Made by a program: the position numbers and the translations under genes
Notes under the pieces: generated by a model
The model's database searches: none
Seen by the model: the letters and a program-made list of their open reading frames with translations, nothing else
What the model was told of the DNA's origin: nothing
NCBI GenBank assembly: GCA_014898425.1
Contig: RCSZ01000001.1
Coordinates: forward strand, 3,906,001 to 3,970,000
Direction: 5' to 3'
DNA length: 64,000 nucleotides
Source of the DNA: Botryotinia globosa
Taxonomy: Eukaryota > Ascomycota > Leotiomycetes > Helotiales > Sclerotiniaceae
Shown: in pieces, positions 48,692 through 60,084 of the stretch
Layout of the letters: each line of letters begins with the position of its first letter
Position numbering within the stretch: the first letter of the stretch is position 1

Positions 48692-49732
48692 CTAACATGC
48701 CTCACCTCTCACTCCCACACGAACTTTGGCAATTAATGCTTGCCCTGGTCCATTATCACCAATTGGATTCACTACTCCACCGCATGTTACTACATAGATG
48801 CAGTCACTATCGTTTTTCCCTCTCCCGAAAGCTAAAGCAGTCGGACCTGCCGTCTCTTTTTTATCTAGTCCACCTAAAATCTTGAGCCTTCCCCCTTTTT
48901 GTGGCTCAGTCGCAATTTGGACAAACTTCAAAACTGTATGTGCCGGGTTTGTAGCTACATAAGCGCTCCCTTCACAATCGAATGCAAAGTCATCCCCGAT
49001 CAACTGATTGACTACAACTTCCAGACTACCGCTCTTGTACTTGCCACTTTCATCTACTTGCATTTTCACGAGCGTCCCACGATCGGTAACTGTTCCGAAA
49101 ATCTGGCCTCTAAAGTACTCCAGGCCGTTGAGTGCAGGCCATGGTGGCCGAGTTGTGACCTTGCCTAATCTTTCGTCCTCAATCCAGATCGAAACGTTTC
49201 TTGTTTGTAGATCGAACGCAAAGATTTTACATTGCTGAGATTCAGCCATCAATAGAGTCGACGTCTCAGGTATCATCGTAGCACCATTGAGCCATCCTGC
49301 TCCTGGTATATTCGCGAGCTTTTCCACCACGGTTGTAGCAGCTCCGTGAGACGGATCGAAGCCACGGAAGTCCAAGGAATATACAGCCCAGGTATCAGCT
49401 TTTCCATGCACACCAGAGAATGCGTAAAATAAATCGGCAATTTTTGGATGCTCTATAATCGCTTCTGCGTGATTCTTCGAACCATAGATACCAGTTCCTT
49501 CATCGTCCTCAGGAGGTGGTTCGGCAGTATTGAAATCATATATCAACTGAATAGTAGACTCGGGATCGTCATGTCTGGGATCAACGTAGAATATCTGGCC
49601 GACAATCATATTCGTGACGAGGAGCGTTCCATTCGACCGTACGGCAATATTCTCAAGGAAATAGCCCAGAGGGAAACGAGCAACGATTTCGTAAGGTAGC
49701 AAGCTGGGAACTCCTTCTAAATGTTCTTCCAT
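48692..49732 (-). CDS. SMP-30/gluconolactonase-like beta-propeller protein
   Basis: Single-exon gene of 346 residues from the ATG at 49732 (MEEHLEGVPSLL), which has a good context (AAAATC before ATG). The sequence is a six-bladed propeller of the SMP-30/gluconolactonase/LRE-like group: ENIAVRSNGTLLVTNM in blade one, GAGWLNGATMIPET, LLMAESQQCKIFAFD, ALNGLEYFRGQIFGT, DDFAFDCEGSAYVATN and TALAFGRGKNDSDCIYVVT. Members with full metal-binding sites hydrolyse sugar lactones; fungal proteins of this subgroup are often near metabolic clusters and their reaction is mostly unknown. The frame extends upstream to ATGs at 49801 and 49849, adding a hydrophobic stretch that could be a membrane or secretion signal, so the true start is uncertain. 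Confidence 0.75.
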   Translation of the reverse strand: MEEHLEGVPSLLPYEIVARFPLGYFLENIAVRSNGTLLVTNMIVGQIFYVDPRHDDPESTIQLIYDFNTAEPPPEDDEGTGIYGSKNHAEAIIEHPKIADLFYAFSGVHGKADTWAVYSLDFRGFDPSHGAATTVVEKLANIPGAGWLNGATMIPETSTLLMAESQQCKIFAFDLQTRNVSIWIEDERLGKVTTRPPWPALNGLEYFRGQIFGTVTDRGTLVKMQVDESGKYKSGSLEVVVNQLIGDDFAFDCEGSAYVATNPAHTVLKFVQIATEPQKGGRLKILGGLDKKETAGPTALAFGRGKNDSDCIYVVTCGGVVNPIGDNGPGQALIAKVRVGVRGEAC

Positions 49733-51614
49733 GATTTTGATAATGATGAGATTGGGAAGGGCTATATTAATGAAGAAAACAAAACACGAGGAAGAACGCA
49801 TCTCTAATATGATTACCTGGTGGTAGAAAGCGGAGTTGAAATTTGTCATCTGATGGCACTGGCGTGGAAATCATGCACCCTTTCCCACTTTAGGAATGTA
49901 TGTAATGAAGGGCAGTAGATAACCATTGATCAACATCAATTATGTCCAAAGACTAATACCAAACAAGAATGTCCCAAAAATGGGGAAGACGGAAGGGCCA
50001 TGGCAACCGTCATCATTTGCTTAGGGGCATCGCGCGCCTGAAACTCCTGGAACATGCTGTGTCCAGACGCAATTCTTCGAATTCTCAAAGACATGTTGCT
50101 GAGTCCAGACAAAACAATCGAGAGTATGTGTCGAAAATAATTGAGCACGCCGATGAGTTCTGAATTCTTCTCTCATGTGAAGAATCGCTCTTTCATGACC
50201 CAAGACGTGGACGTGATTGAAGGCGCTGGTGGTGGGAGCTGAAAGACCCCGCATTTAGTGTGACATTTAGTCTCACAAAATGATGACCCCCGTGATGATT
50301 TTTCAGTGCTGTCTGTCAGTTCAGTGAAGGAGTAGATTGACTTTCTTAGTTTTGGGAGGGAAAAAAAGAAAAGGCGTGCCCACCGTGCCCGCCGTGTCGC
50401 TGTTTGCGTGCTATTAGAACCATACATTGGATTCCATGAGACCTAGAGTGCAGCAATCAAGAGCAGCGCAAAAGCCTTATTAGTGAGGTACCGCCTTACC
50501 TTAATCTTAGCTTCTCTTTTGGAGATTATACTATTGAATCTTCTACTCAGCATCTCAAGTAAAATTTTCTGGTGTCGAGAGCTTTGTGCATAGACCGACT
50601 TCTTTCGTCCCATTCATTCCACGTGTGGTGGCAGATATGCTTACCTAGTTCACGCCCAGCACAAAGCATACGAAATAAGCAGAAGGTCTTGAATTTGGGG
50701 CAAATCTATCGTGATTGGAGGTGTTGCGATTGTCCGGATGTAGAAATCTGAACCATTTAAGCTCGTATCGTGCCGCGATTCAAAGCCGGCGAGCCGTCGA
50801 TGGTCAATGGTCAATGGGCAATGTCAAGGCCCAACTGTGGGTGCGTGAATTGTAAGACTCTTTGCTAATAAGTGCGAAAGATCATAGCAATCTAATTAAA
50901 TCTAATTAAATATCATTTAATCTAATCTTGATAATCTGATTAGTTACTTGATTTAGAGTTTAGATTTCCATGGAGCAGGAGCCTTAAAAGATTTCAAGAC
51001 AATGGTTGGAAAGCTAATTTGAAATTCGGGTTTCTTATTGTCTGACGAATTACTGAATCTCATAATGGATGATGGATGACTTTGTCGTAAAGGGGAGAAT
51101 TGCAAAAACATAATGATGGTGGCTCGGGGGTGGATGGATACATTCAGACAGACACTGCTAGTCTCGGTAGTTGAGTATTAATACTACAAAATCATATCAA
51201 GAAGTAATTAGACTTTTCCTTTTCTTTGCTCCTTGAACATTTTGCGCCATCTCACTAAATTCTATTGAAATGGCGAGTCTGTGCCTCTTTTTTTACCATA
51301 TAGAAAATACGCTCGACGAACTTGCCCATGATTAAAGTTGGCATTTGAACTGTAAGCAGGTCTAATCGGCGAAGAACGACCATACCGCAAAGCATCAATC
51401 AGCCACCAAAACGCAAATGGGCGTTGTGGCCGTTAAGATGAATGGTCGAGTAAACAATGTCCCGATGAAAAGATAGTCGCAGCATTTTCTTTGCATGTAA
51501 GTTCATATAGATTTTGCAACAAAATAGGACAATGTACACTAATTTCTAGTTTCATTCGACGAAATGATTGCGCCACAGCCAGCCTTCTCAATTCTGACTC
51601 TGACTCTCCCGAGG

Positions 51615-51646
<32 letters not shown>

Positions 51647-51873
51647 GCAATATCAAAGCTCAAATGCCATGTCATATCATCTGATGGTATAACTCGTTGA
51701 TCCCCCTACTCGGCTCTGAAGTCAGAAAAATAACAATCAACACATATAATGCATCCAAGTTCCCCACTATCGAGGACAGCTCGTTGTTGTAAAGTTGATT
51801 GTTGTCACATCAAGATTTCTATGCTGTGGTTGTGCAACTAAGAAGCGAGAAACAACAAGCAAGCCCCTTCATT
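49733..51873. other. long intergenic region
   Basis: About 2.1 kb between the start of the SMP-30-like gene (minus) and the start of the next plus-strand gene. No gene was recognised on either strand. It contains an ATCTAATTAA direct repeat near 50889-50930 and a CTCTCA/CTCACT hexamer array at about 51616-51650. Confidence 0.4.
51616..51650 (+). repeat. CACTCT hexamer repeat
   Basis: About five to six copies of a CACTCT unit, pyrimidine-rich on the plus strand. Confidence 0.8.
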
Positions 51874-53037
51874 ATGAGGTCGTTTACCAGTATTCTAGGC
51901 TCCTTAGGCCTCAAGAAAAGCTCAGAACATTCGGAACCAACAGAACTCCAAAAAGCAAAACGTTCACAAAAACAAGTTACGTTCAATGATCTACCTAGGG
52001 ATCAGCTTCCTCCTCGCTGTCTATTCGGTGAAGTTGTGACAGCGTCAGACTTCAGAGGACAACCCTGTTTACATTTAATACAAGAAGAGAATGAAGCAAT
52101 TGGTGATGACAATGGCAACGATGACGTAGCGATTACTCGTGCGGCTCGAGACTTGGATCTAACAGAGAAAGAACATGAACAAAACTTTTATTCGCCAGCT
52201 CAATTGCGGATGAGTATACAATCTCCAAGACATCCGCCTCAAGTTCAACATAATAACGACGTTAACAATTATCGCATCCGTCGTGTACCTTCGAATTATT
52301 CGATTAGTATATATTCTTCCGACGAACGCAGTACTATCAGTAAAATGGAGACTTTACGAAAGAGAGCTAAAACCCCAGTCTTCTTCATTGGCCAATTGGA
52401 AAAGAAAGCGATGGAACACAACTCTTCAGAATGGCTTGCCAACCAATATCAGAAAACATTACCACGACGACGCATATCCTCTTCCTGGAACCTCGACCTA
52501 CCTGTCATTCCGGTCAAGAGAACATTAAGGAAAATTAAATCTCAAGAGAGTCTTCGAGATCTTTGCAGACGCAATGCGACATCACCATCTGAAGCCTCGG
52601 ATTGCGAAACTCTTGTTGGATCTGACGGAAGGGGTTCGCCGCATGGTTCGATATTCAAATCGGACGAAAAGAATAACAATTTCGGCGTCGAGAACGTAGT
52701 ATCCCCAACATGCGAACCACTAGACAAGACATCTCTATCGGACCAGGATATCAGCCTACAGATTTGCTTAAACCTCCTCACAAGCAAGTTATCAACATCA
52801 CTCCAGCAAGATTATCATACTACGGGACAAGAAAACACAGCATCAAGCTTAGAGATCTTGCTTATGATTGAGGCTTACGAATCCATTCGAAAGGGTCTGC
52901 GAGCTGACTCACGTGATCTACGCGTGACATCCGCGGCTGAGACCGCACTTGATCAATGGATTCAGGCTCTGTATACCATATATGAGGACTGCCACGGAAT
53001 CAATCACAGAAGGACTGCCTTGAAAAAACGTACATAG
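51874..53037 (+). CDS. unrecognised fungal protein
   Basis: Single-exon frame of 387 residues from the ATG at 51874 (MRSFTSILGSLGLKK). I do not recognise the family. Visible features: a basic N-terminus; VTFNDLPRDQLPPRCLFGEVV; a Ser-rich region with YSISIYSSDERSTISKME; a stretch with EKKAMEHNSSEWLANQYQK; and a more conserved-looking C-terminus, SLEILLMIEAYESIRKGLR, likely helical, followed by TALDQWIQALYTIYEDC. No signal peptide or membrane segment. Codon use and length support a real gene rather than a chance frame. A cytoplasmic or nuclear protein is likely; nothing more can be said. Confidence 0.65.
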   Translation: MRSFTSILGSLGLKKSSEHSEPTELQKAKRSQKQVTFNDLPRDQLPPRCLFGEVVTASDFRGQPCLHLIQEENEAIGDDNGNDDVAITRAARDLDLTEKEHEQNFYSPAQLRMSIQSPRHPPQVQHNNDVNNYRIRRVPSNYSISIYSSDERSTISKMETLRKRAKTPVFFIGQLEKKAMEHNSSEWLANQYQKTLPRRRISSSWNLDLPVIPVKRTLRKIKSQESLRDLCRRNATSPSEASDCETLVGSDGRGSPHGSIFKSDEKNNNFGVENVVSPTCEPLDKTSLSDQDISLQICLNLLTSKLSTSLQQDYHTTGQENTASSLEILLMIEAYESIRKGLRADSRDLRVTSAAETALDQWIQALYTIYEDCHGINHRRTALKKRT

Positions 53038-54131
53038 GACTCACGAGGATCGCCGGAGCCAATTCGGACCATGCTGAACATCAAAACAGGCGTGCAATGC
53101 TCGAAGGGTCTGGACATCCAGATTCTAGCCTAGTAAAATTAAAAGTCTCCGCTTTTCACTCTGGCTCAAAATTTCGAGGCAGACGTGAGTTCATTGAAAC
53201 TTTGCTGGGCGTTGAAACATTGGCACACACTTCGAACGATCAATAATCGAAAAACCCTCGGCCAGGCCACGATGACTTGGACACGACAAGGAAGTAATGA
53301 GAAGGACCAATCAGATCATGCCTATAATAGCAGAACGCTCATAGGCAATATGGATTTCTCTTTGAAGAAAATCTTTCAGAACAGATATTGAAACACGCTC
53401 TCGAGACCGGCTGAATACCCCCGTTGACGTACTGTTATGAGAAAGAAGTCAAGCTGAAGGATATTTGAGTGGAGAAAGGTGATAAGAATCCCTGGGTACA
53501 ATCGAAGCTTATAAAAGAGATCGATGAGAGACGAGCTGCAGAGTCCGTGGGGATGATGAGGAGGAGGAGGAGGAAGAGAAGTGAGAGATCGAAGGAAAAA
53601 GTTCCTTGGCTCCTCCTGCGATGAACTTACGTGTGGATTATGATTGTGGAACAATTGTATGGCTAATGGGTAACGATTAATGAGTTAATGAATAATGAAT
53701 AATTGTTTGCCGTGATTTGCGTTTGTTGTCTTTAAATTTGGCGACTTCACTCAAACACTTGCAAAAACTTTGCAACGAACACACAGGATCAATGAACGCT
53801 GAAAGTATTTGGGCAAGTTGCCAATTCTTTTTTTCAATATCTAGACCGATAAGCATGCTTTGAATACAATGGAATACCTATGTAGGACCTTCTCAGGTAA
53901 CCCTGTCTTTGAAGTTGAGAGTTTGTTACATATCACCAGCACAATTGCAATTCACAAGCATTTCACAGTCACATTCAAAGCAAACAAGTCATTTGTGAAA
54001 CATCCATTTTCATAGACCGTTCTGGAAAACCATCAGAACATAAGGGTAGGTATCTACCTGAACTCCCCATCTCCCAGCCCGCAGCCCCCAAACTCCAGAT
54101 CTGGACAGAAACAAAGCGCCAATTACTTCCT

Positions 54132-54186
54132 CCCATTAGAGCTGAATCCACCTTGGGAGAGCCACTCCCAAGGTTTCCTGGCCCTC
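54132..54186 (+). repeat. dispersed element, copy 1, with hairpin
   Basis: Contains CCTTGGGAG (54151-54159), a 5-bp loop, then the perfect inverted copy CTCCCAAGG (54165-54173). About 55 bp around it match positions 62246-62300 almost exactly. Confidence 0.75.
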
Positions 54187-54486
54187 TCCGGGTTCTGTAT
54201 ATCTGGATCTCGCACTCTTTTTTCGTTCGTAACTCTTCGCAATTATGTAACTCCTATTCAATAGCAAAATGCCGCTACTTGAATACCATCGACCATATCA
54301 TAATCTTTCCATGTAACCAGAGCTCCACCAGCATACACCAAAATACAAAATACAAGATACAAAGCACCCAAACCCAAGCACTCAAAACACCCCCAAATCA
54401 TCTACTCGAGCATGTCCTCCACCCTCATCACACGGGAACTAACCTGGGTTCCTTCCCAAGCGTTGCAACACATATGTGGGTTTTCG

Positions 54487-54613
54487 CGCATCCGAACCTA
54501 GGAAAGAAAAATCAGACGCATCGGAGGCGGACGTGCCCCCAATGGAAACCACTCAAACAACGCATCCGAACCTAGGAAAAAAATCAGACGCATCGGAGGC
54601 GGACGTGCCTCTG
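54487..54613 (+). repeat. 74-bp direct duplication
   Basis: CGCATCCGAACCTAGGAAA begins at 54487 and again at 54561. Each is followed by AAATCAGACGCATCGGAGG and CGGACGTGCC. The two copies differ by a few bases. Confidence 0.85.
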
Positions 54614-55199
54614 ATGGAACCATCTACTGCTGACTATCTACTGGTATCTTCTTGCAATCTTCCGGGTGTCTTTTTTGTGCTTTGTATTTTTTTGGGGTTG
54701 TTCTCTTTCTTTCCTTCAAGGATGGCCTCTCATGCTTGATCTCCCATCTAGACAATGACTGATCTGCTGCACGTGGTGATTCCGTCGCAGCGAGGTTGTG
54801 GCAGTCATTCTAGGATGAAGTAAGTAGAGTTTGTGAGAGAGGTCTCAGCGATTGCTGATACGAAGGAGAAGGGAGAGGAATTCTGAGGTATCGATACCGA
54901 GATACATGTCCGTTGTAGTCGTCACTACTTGTCGATGTGGACACGAACCGGTGAGAATCGATGTGGTGGGTTTTCGAAGTAAGATTGGGTGAGTTGAAAT
55001 CCAGGTGGGTATCAAGAACGTTTGAGTTGAAAGGTGAGCTTGATACCAGACCGGCGAGAGAGGGCGCACTGAGTTTTTTTTTTGAAGGTTTTCTCTTTTG
55101 AAGTTTTTTTGTGATTGTTTTGTGTGTCTGTGGTACTTTTCGACACCAGTGATTTGGACATGGTGGAACCGTTAATTTTGGGACGCCGATAGACCGAGA

Positions 55200-55440
55200 T
55201 GATGCAGTCCTTTCCAGGACGAAACCGAATGAATGGGTGCGGAGGTACTTTACTAGATCGCTGCCGCTGATGGAGGAAAAAACCTGAGATACGATCCTAT
55301 TGTGGACGAAGTTGACTGTGCGGGGGAACAAAGGATCGCCGCCGCTGTAGGAAAGTCGAACTGAGATACGATCCTGGAAGGACGAAGCCGAAATGATCCG
55401 AATGCTGCTGGGGGTACTTTACTAGATCGCCACCGCAGTA
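55200..55440 (+). repeat. degenerate tandem repeat, period about 169 bp
   Basis: GTACTTTACTAGATCGC occurs at about 55245 and 55414; CTGAGATACGATCCT occurs at about 55287 and 55360; GGACGAA follows each. The copies are incomplete and diverged. Confidence 0.65.
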
Positions 55441-55629
55441 TGAAGAAACGAAGAATTAGTTTTTGAGAGTGGAGGTATTTCTTTCCTGAACTGTCTTGGT
55501 GGAATTCAGCCCGTGGTTCTTACTCCAGTGCCAGCACTGGGATGAGATGGTGATGTTGACATCCTTGAAATGAATGCCGATAAGGGTTTGATACTATGAA
55601 ATAATTTGTCAGAAAGTGCGCGAGGGGGC

Positions 55630-56090
55630 TTCAACGTTGCGAAGTCAAGAGGGTGGTAATACTCACAAGAATCCTGGTGGTGGAGGAGTATCCGAAATGA
55701 AGTTAATACTAATGAAGGCGTAATGGCCTTCATATGATGCACAAATCGAAAAGGTGTTGATGGTGCGAAGTTAAGAGGAGGTAATATTCCCAAAATCCTC
55801 ATGGTGAAGGAAGTGCCTGAAGGGAAGCAAGTATTAATGAAGGCGTAATGGCCATCATAGACATTGCTGAGAGATGCTAATGTCAATAAGGTGGTAAGCT
55901 CTGGATACGAAGAATGATCTCGTCATCTTCGGAGCGGGTGCACAAATCGAGAAGGTGTTAATGGTGCGAAGGTAATAGAGGTGGTGATATTCCCAAAATC
56001 CTGGTGAAGGAAGTGCCTGAAGGGAAATTAATATTAGTGGAGGCATAATGGTCATCATAGACATTGCTAGAGATGCAAATGTCAAAAGTT
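55630..56090 (+). repeat. three diverged repeat units, two about 201 bp apart
   Basis: CACAAATCGA followed by AAGGTGTT and ATGGTGCGAAG occurs at 55740 and 55941, and both continue through ATTCCCAAAATCCT, GAAGGAAGTGCCTGAAGGGAA and CATCATAGACATTGCT. A third, partial unit lies at about 55630-55735. Differences are mostly transitions and small deletions. Confidence 0.75.
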
Positions 56091-56208
56091 TTTTGGTTAT
56101 GGTGGTTATGTTCAGGTGGATAGACGTTGGCGCAAATATCCACTATTAGTAGTGCACATCGCAAACACGAGTGCGTAAACCGAAAGTAAATCGATATCGG
56201 GAAGGATT

Positions 56209-56560
56209 ATGGTATCGAAGAATAAGTTAGGTGGTAAGGTTCCCCGTGGAAAATCTTTGTCGTCAAAATTCCGAGGGGTATTCAAACCGATAAAATTCCG
56301 TGACAATGTCAAGGAACTTGGTTATATGAAGACGGAGTCATATGGCAAGAAGACTCTTAATAGTCTTTCGCTGATGACGAACGCGGGAAGTCTTTGAAAT
56401 GAAGAGATGATTAGACTGACAGATGTCATGCTGGAGTTAGAGAAAATCCGGAAAAGTCCAGAAGAGGTCGTGGCCAAGGATCGAAAGCCAAAGAATTTGA
56501 AGGGACAAGGTCGAGATGAAGAAAGAGGTGAGGGTAAGCTTTTTTTTGGTGATTGTTTTT
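56209..56560 (+). pseudogene. possible small gene relic with one in-frame stop
   Basis: Two consecutive frames, 56209-56397 and 56407 onward, are in the same phase, separated only by a TGA at 56395-56397. Read through, they give about 115 charged residues (KLGGKVPRGKSLSSKFRG, then MLELEKIRKSPEEVVAKD) without low complexity. The stop is one C-to-T change from CGA. No family is recognised; a chance pair of frames is quite possible. Confidence 0.25.
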
Positions 56561-57076
56561 TGATTTCATTTTTTTTTGTGCTTTTCTGTTTTCTTGAAGA
56601 ATGCACCAATCCATGGTAGCAATACACATAGCAGGCGCCGCTGCTCATGGTAGAATCCCGAATGGACCTTTTCAGGCCTGAAATGCGTGAAGCCTCACCG
56701 CGAAATTTTGATGGTGGTAATGAGCCACACCGAGTAAATGATCTTGAACAGGCTGAAGACACCTGAGAGATGAAGGCACCAGATAGAGGAGAGAATTTTT
56801 TACCAACATAAGTATGATCCAGTGCGAAACCGAGCCCAACCAGTATAGGGAGTCGATGATGTCGGAGAGTGCAGGACTAAGAACAAAAGCTTCATGCATG
56901 GAACCCATCGAGAACCCGATAGCCACCATGAGCGTTCCAGACTCAAGGCAGCGTGGTTCTTTCAGGTACAAGAAACAATTATTCATTCATCACTGCATCC
57001 ACAACGTCTGAATGATTGAGAAATGACGAGTGTTGTAGATGAGTTGGTTGGTGGTTAGGCAGGCTGGGAGTTTCAC

Positions 57077-60000
57077 TTACTTCTTTTCATCAGCTGGCTT
57101 GTCTTCAGCATCATCCACCTTGGGAGATGCAGCGAAGGCTGGAACTCCGAATGAACTAGTAGTTCCAAAGCGAACAGAAGAACGAGCGGCACCAAAGGCA
57201 CCAAAGGTTGTCGCAGCTCCAAATTGAACTGCAGCTCCAGAACGAGTGATGACAGTCGGAAATAAGGGTGCTGCTGTGTTGCGCTCACTTGCTGAAGATG
57301 GAGTTGAAGGTGCTGGAGCAGTGACAGCAACCTGTGGCGAAAGAACGCTTGGGGATCCCCAGCCTGGATGTGCAGGCTTGAAGAAACTGGCCTTATCTGG
57401 TGCAGCAGTACTACTAGGACCAGCCAAATCGGTTTCGGTTAACTTGAACTTCTTGGCAGGGCTCGATGCGCTGACGGGACTTTCCTTTCTCTTCCTGGAA
57501 GATGAAGGAGAAGGAGAGGAAGAGGTGAGCAAGTCAGAAGGGGCAGCAGTAGTCTTTTCAACTTCTGCAGCAGGATGAGGAGGTTCCTGATGATCCTGTT
57601 GATCTTGAATCTCATAGAACTCGTAGTCTTGTAAGACAGGGGAACGGCCATACTGAGGTCCATCTTCATTGCTGTTTTCTTCACCTCTGTTGCCAAAGAC
57701 AACAGGGGAACGGCCATACTGAGATCCATCCTCCTCATCGTTTTCTTCACCTCTATTGCCAGAGACAACAGAAGAACCACCATACTGAGATCCATCCTCC
57801 TCATCGTTTTCTTCACCTCTGTTGTCAGAGACGACAGGAGAAGCACCATGCTGAGATCCATCCTCCTCGTCGTTTTCTTCACCTCTGTTGCCAGAGACGA
57901 CAGGAGAAGCGCCATGCTGAGATCCATCTTCCTCGTCGTTTTCCTCACCTCTGTTGCCAGAGACGACAGGAGAAGCGCCATGCTGAGATCCATCCTCCTC
58001 GTCGTTTTCTTCACCTCTGTTGCCAGAGACGACAGGAGAAGCGCCATGCTGAGATCCATCTTCCTCGTCGTTTTCCTCACCTCTGTTGCCAGAGACGGCG
58101 GGAGAAACGCCATACAGAGATCCATCCTCCTCGTCATCTTCATAATTTTCAAACCCATCCTGGGTATTGATGGCAGCTTCCGCTGGTTCATGAGAAGCGC
58201 TATCATTGTTGTGCTCCTCTATATCACTGAAATCGAATTGTGAGCCAACTGAAGGAGTAACGGATCTATCACGATCAAACTCGGGATGACCCTCGGCGAG
58301 AACGTGGACACCACAGTGAGCACAGGTATTTCCGTTGTAACCACGGTCATGACGACATTCCCACCTAGGTGGTTCCCGAAAGCCGACTAAACCGGAAGCT
58401 GAATGAGGCTGTTGAGCGCCTTTCATTCTACCATTGTTGTCAGGACTTGGTGTGCGGAAATCCCGGGAGCGATTTTCCTGAGCTCGTCCCTCACGGCTAT
58501 GATAATCGTGGGACATGCCTCCTTGAGCTGGATTGACTGGTTTGACGCTCTGAGCTACCTTACGTGCAGCGAAATAACGCTCTGCGTTCTGATGCTCACC
58601 CTCATATTCCGCTACCTTCACTGTTGCGGCCTCAAGAAGCTTCTTGGTTTGCTGGAGTTCTTCTTGATCTGAGGTCAAGAGAGGAGCGTGTTTATTGAAA
58701 ACATTGAGGGCGGTATTATATTTGTTAATATCTTGGATGAGCTTCCCGTTTTTCTGGTCGAGTTGGTCGTTCTCTTTCTTCAAACCGCTACACAGATAAG
58801 AAAATCGGTTTTTATCAGTTCGGAGCTCATTATTTAACCTGAAAGCGTTGTCCAAATCTTTTCTGAGTCTGACATTCTCCTTCTGAGCTCTCTCTCCCTT
58901 GAGCTCGATATCATTCGTCTCTTCAACCACAGCTTTGTACTGCTTCTGGAATACAGCTTTAACTCTATCTACATCAGCTTGACTTTCACGTAAAGCAGCT
59001 TGAGTTTGACGTAAAGCAGCGTGAGTTTGACGTAAAGTAGCTTGAGTTTGACGTAAATCAGCTTTCAGCTGAGCAATCTCTTCATTTTTGGCAGCAAGCT
59101 CATCACAATTGTATCCGATCTTTGGAGAACCAAGTTCCTCCTTAGCAACCTCAAGATCGCTCGCAGAACAACCCTGAGTTGCAGCAGGAACATGGGCTTC
59201 TGCCTCGTTGGCAGTCAAAGGGTCTGCAGGATCGGCAGCGGGGTGAGGTGAATGTTGCTCAAGGACACTCTCGTCATCGACTTGGCCAGCTGCATCAGTG
59301 GTCGCAGAAATTGGAGCCTTTGCCATGGCACCATTTTCTTCGCCGTCCAAAACTGGAGCGGCGGCCGTGGTTTCGACGGACTTTGGAGAGGATGTGGGAG
59401 TTGATGCGGCAGCATCAAGACCCTCCTTGGGAGCACCACCAGTAGCGCCAAATACTGGTGTGACTTCAAGACCAAGGATTACCCTCTCCACTTGAGGATA
59501 AGTTGTTGCAGCCAAATCAGGTTGACCGCTTGTTGGATGGGAACCAGAAGCATTACTCTGCTCGACCCGTGTTCTCTTCAAAGGCTCAGAAGGTTTCGCG
59601 CCAACGCCTTCGTCACCACTGAGAATCTTTGAGCTTCTCTTTCTCTTGGAAGGAGAGAGCGGCGCCAAGGCTGGAACCATGGCATCGGAAAGCTGCAAAT
59701 ATGGAGTCAGCAAGTGTCATGATTTAATTGAAATTATGTGATCAAACAAGACGATGCCATGGCAATATCTTGCTTTATGGTGCGCGGAATGAACAGCATG
59801 TGTCAAAATGAATGCATGAAGTCTTCAGAAGCAAGGAACATTCACATTGATGAAATACAAAGTGGACTTCAAGATAGGGGAACATGATCGGGTATCAAAG
59901 AAGGTGAGATTGATGAACAGAGGGGACTTACTGCTTTCTTAGCACCAGCTAGAGCTTCCTTTGCAGGTGCTTTCTTATTTGCGACCGGTGCGACATCCGG

Positions 60001-60084
60001 GGAGGTATCTGCGGCGGAGGAGGCTCGGTTTTGATCGGCCGGTGCCTTCTTGGAAGGAGATTTGGATCTTGTAATGGCAGGCAT
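57077..60084 (-). CDS. repeat-containing coiled-coil protein, unrecognised
   Basis: Two exons, 59932-60084 and 57077-59692, give 922 residues. The 239-bp intron is long for this window but has a GTAAGT donor, a GCTGAC branch site and a TTTGCAG acceptor. The N-terminus is basic (MPAITRSKSPSKKAP), with a likely nuclear signal SPSKRKRSSK. A long coiled coil (about residues 240-430) includes a heptad-like repeat of LRQTQAA/LRQTHAA. Next comes a Cys/His cluster (WECRHDRGYNGNTCAHC), then seven tandem 22-residue repeats of the NRGEENDEEDGSQHGASPVV type, then a Ser/Pro-rich and Ala/Phe-Gly-rich tail. No named family. Nuclear location and scaffold role are guesses. It lies in a repeat-rich, gene-poor region, so it may be lineage-specific and fast-evolving. 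Confidence 0.7.
57650..58115 (-). repeat. in-frame 66-bp minisatellite, about seven copies
   Basis: Seven tandem 66-bp units encode 22-residue repeats that are acidic in one half (EENDEEDG) and Ser/Val-rich in the other (GASPVVSG). Inner copies are nearly identical and outer copies more diverged (GVSPAV at one end, GRSPVVFG at the other). That is the normal pattern for repeat gain and loss in the centre of an array. Confidence 0.92.

Larger units (their letters stand above)
53038..57076. other. gene-poor region with degenerate repeats
   Basis: About 4 kb without a firmly supported gene. It holds a 74-bp direct duplication (54487-54613), one copy of a dispersed 23-bp inverted-repeat element (54151-54173), two families of decayed tandem repeats (55200-55440 and 55630-56090) and a possible gene relic at 56209-56560. 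Frames over it are short and lack domain similarity. Confidence 0.5.

Noticed and set aside
54810..55331. Minus-strand frame of about 173 codons
   Set aside because: It has no ATG start, overlaps degenerate repeats and shows no recognisable domain.
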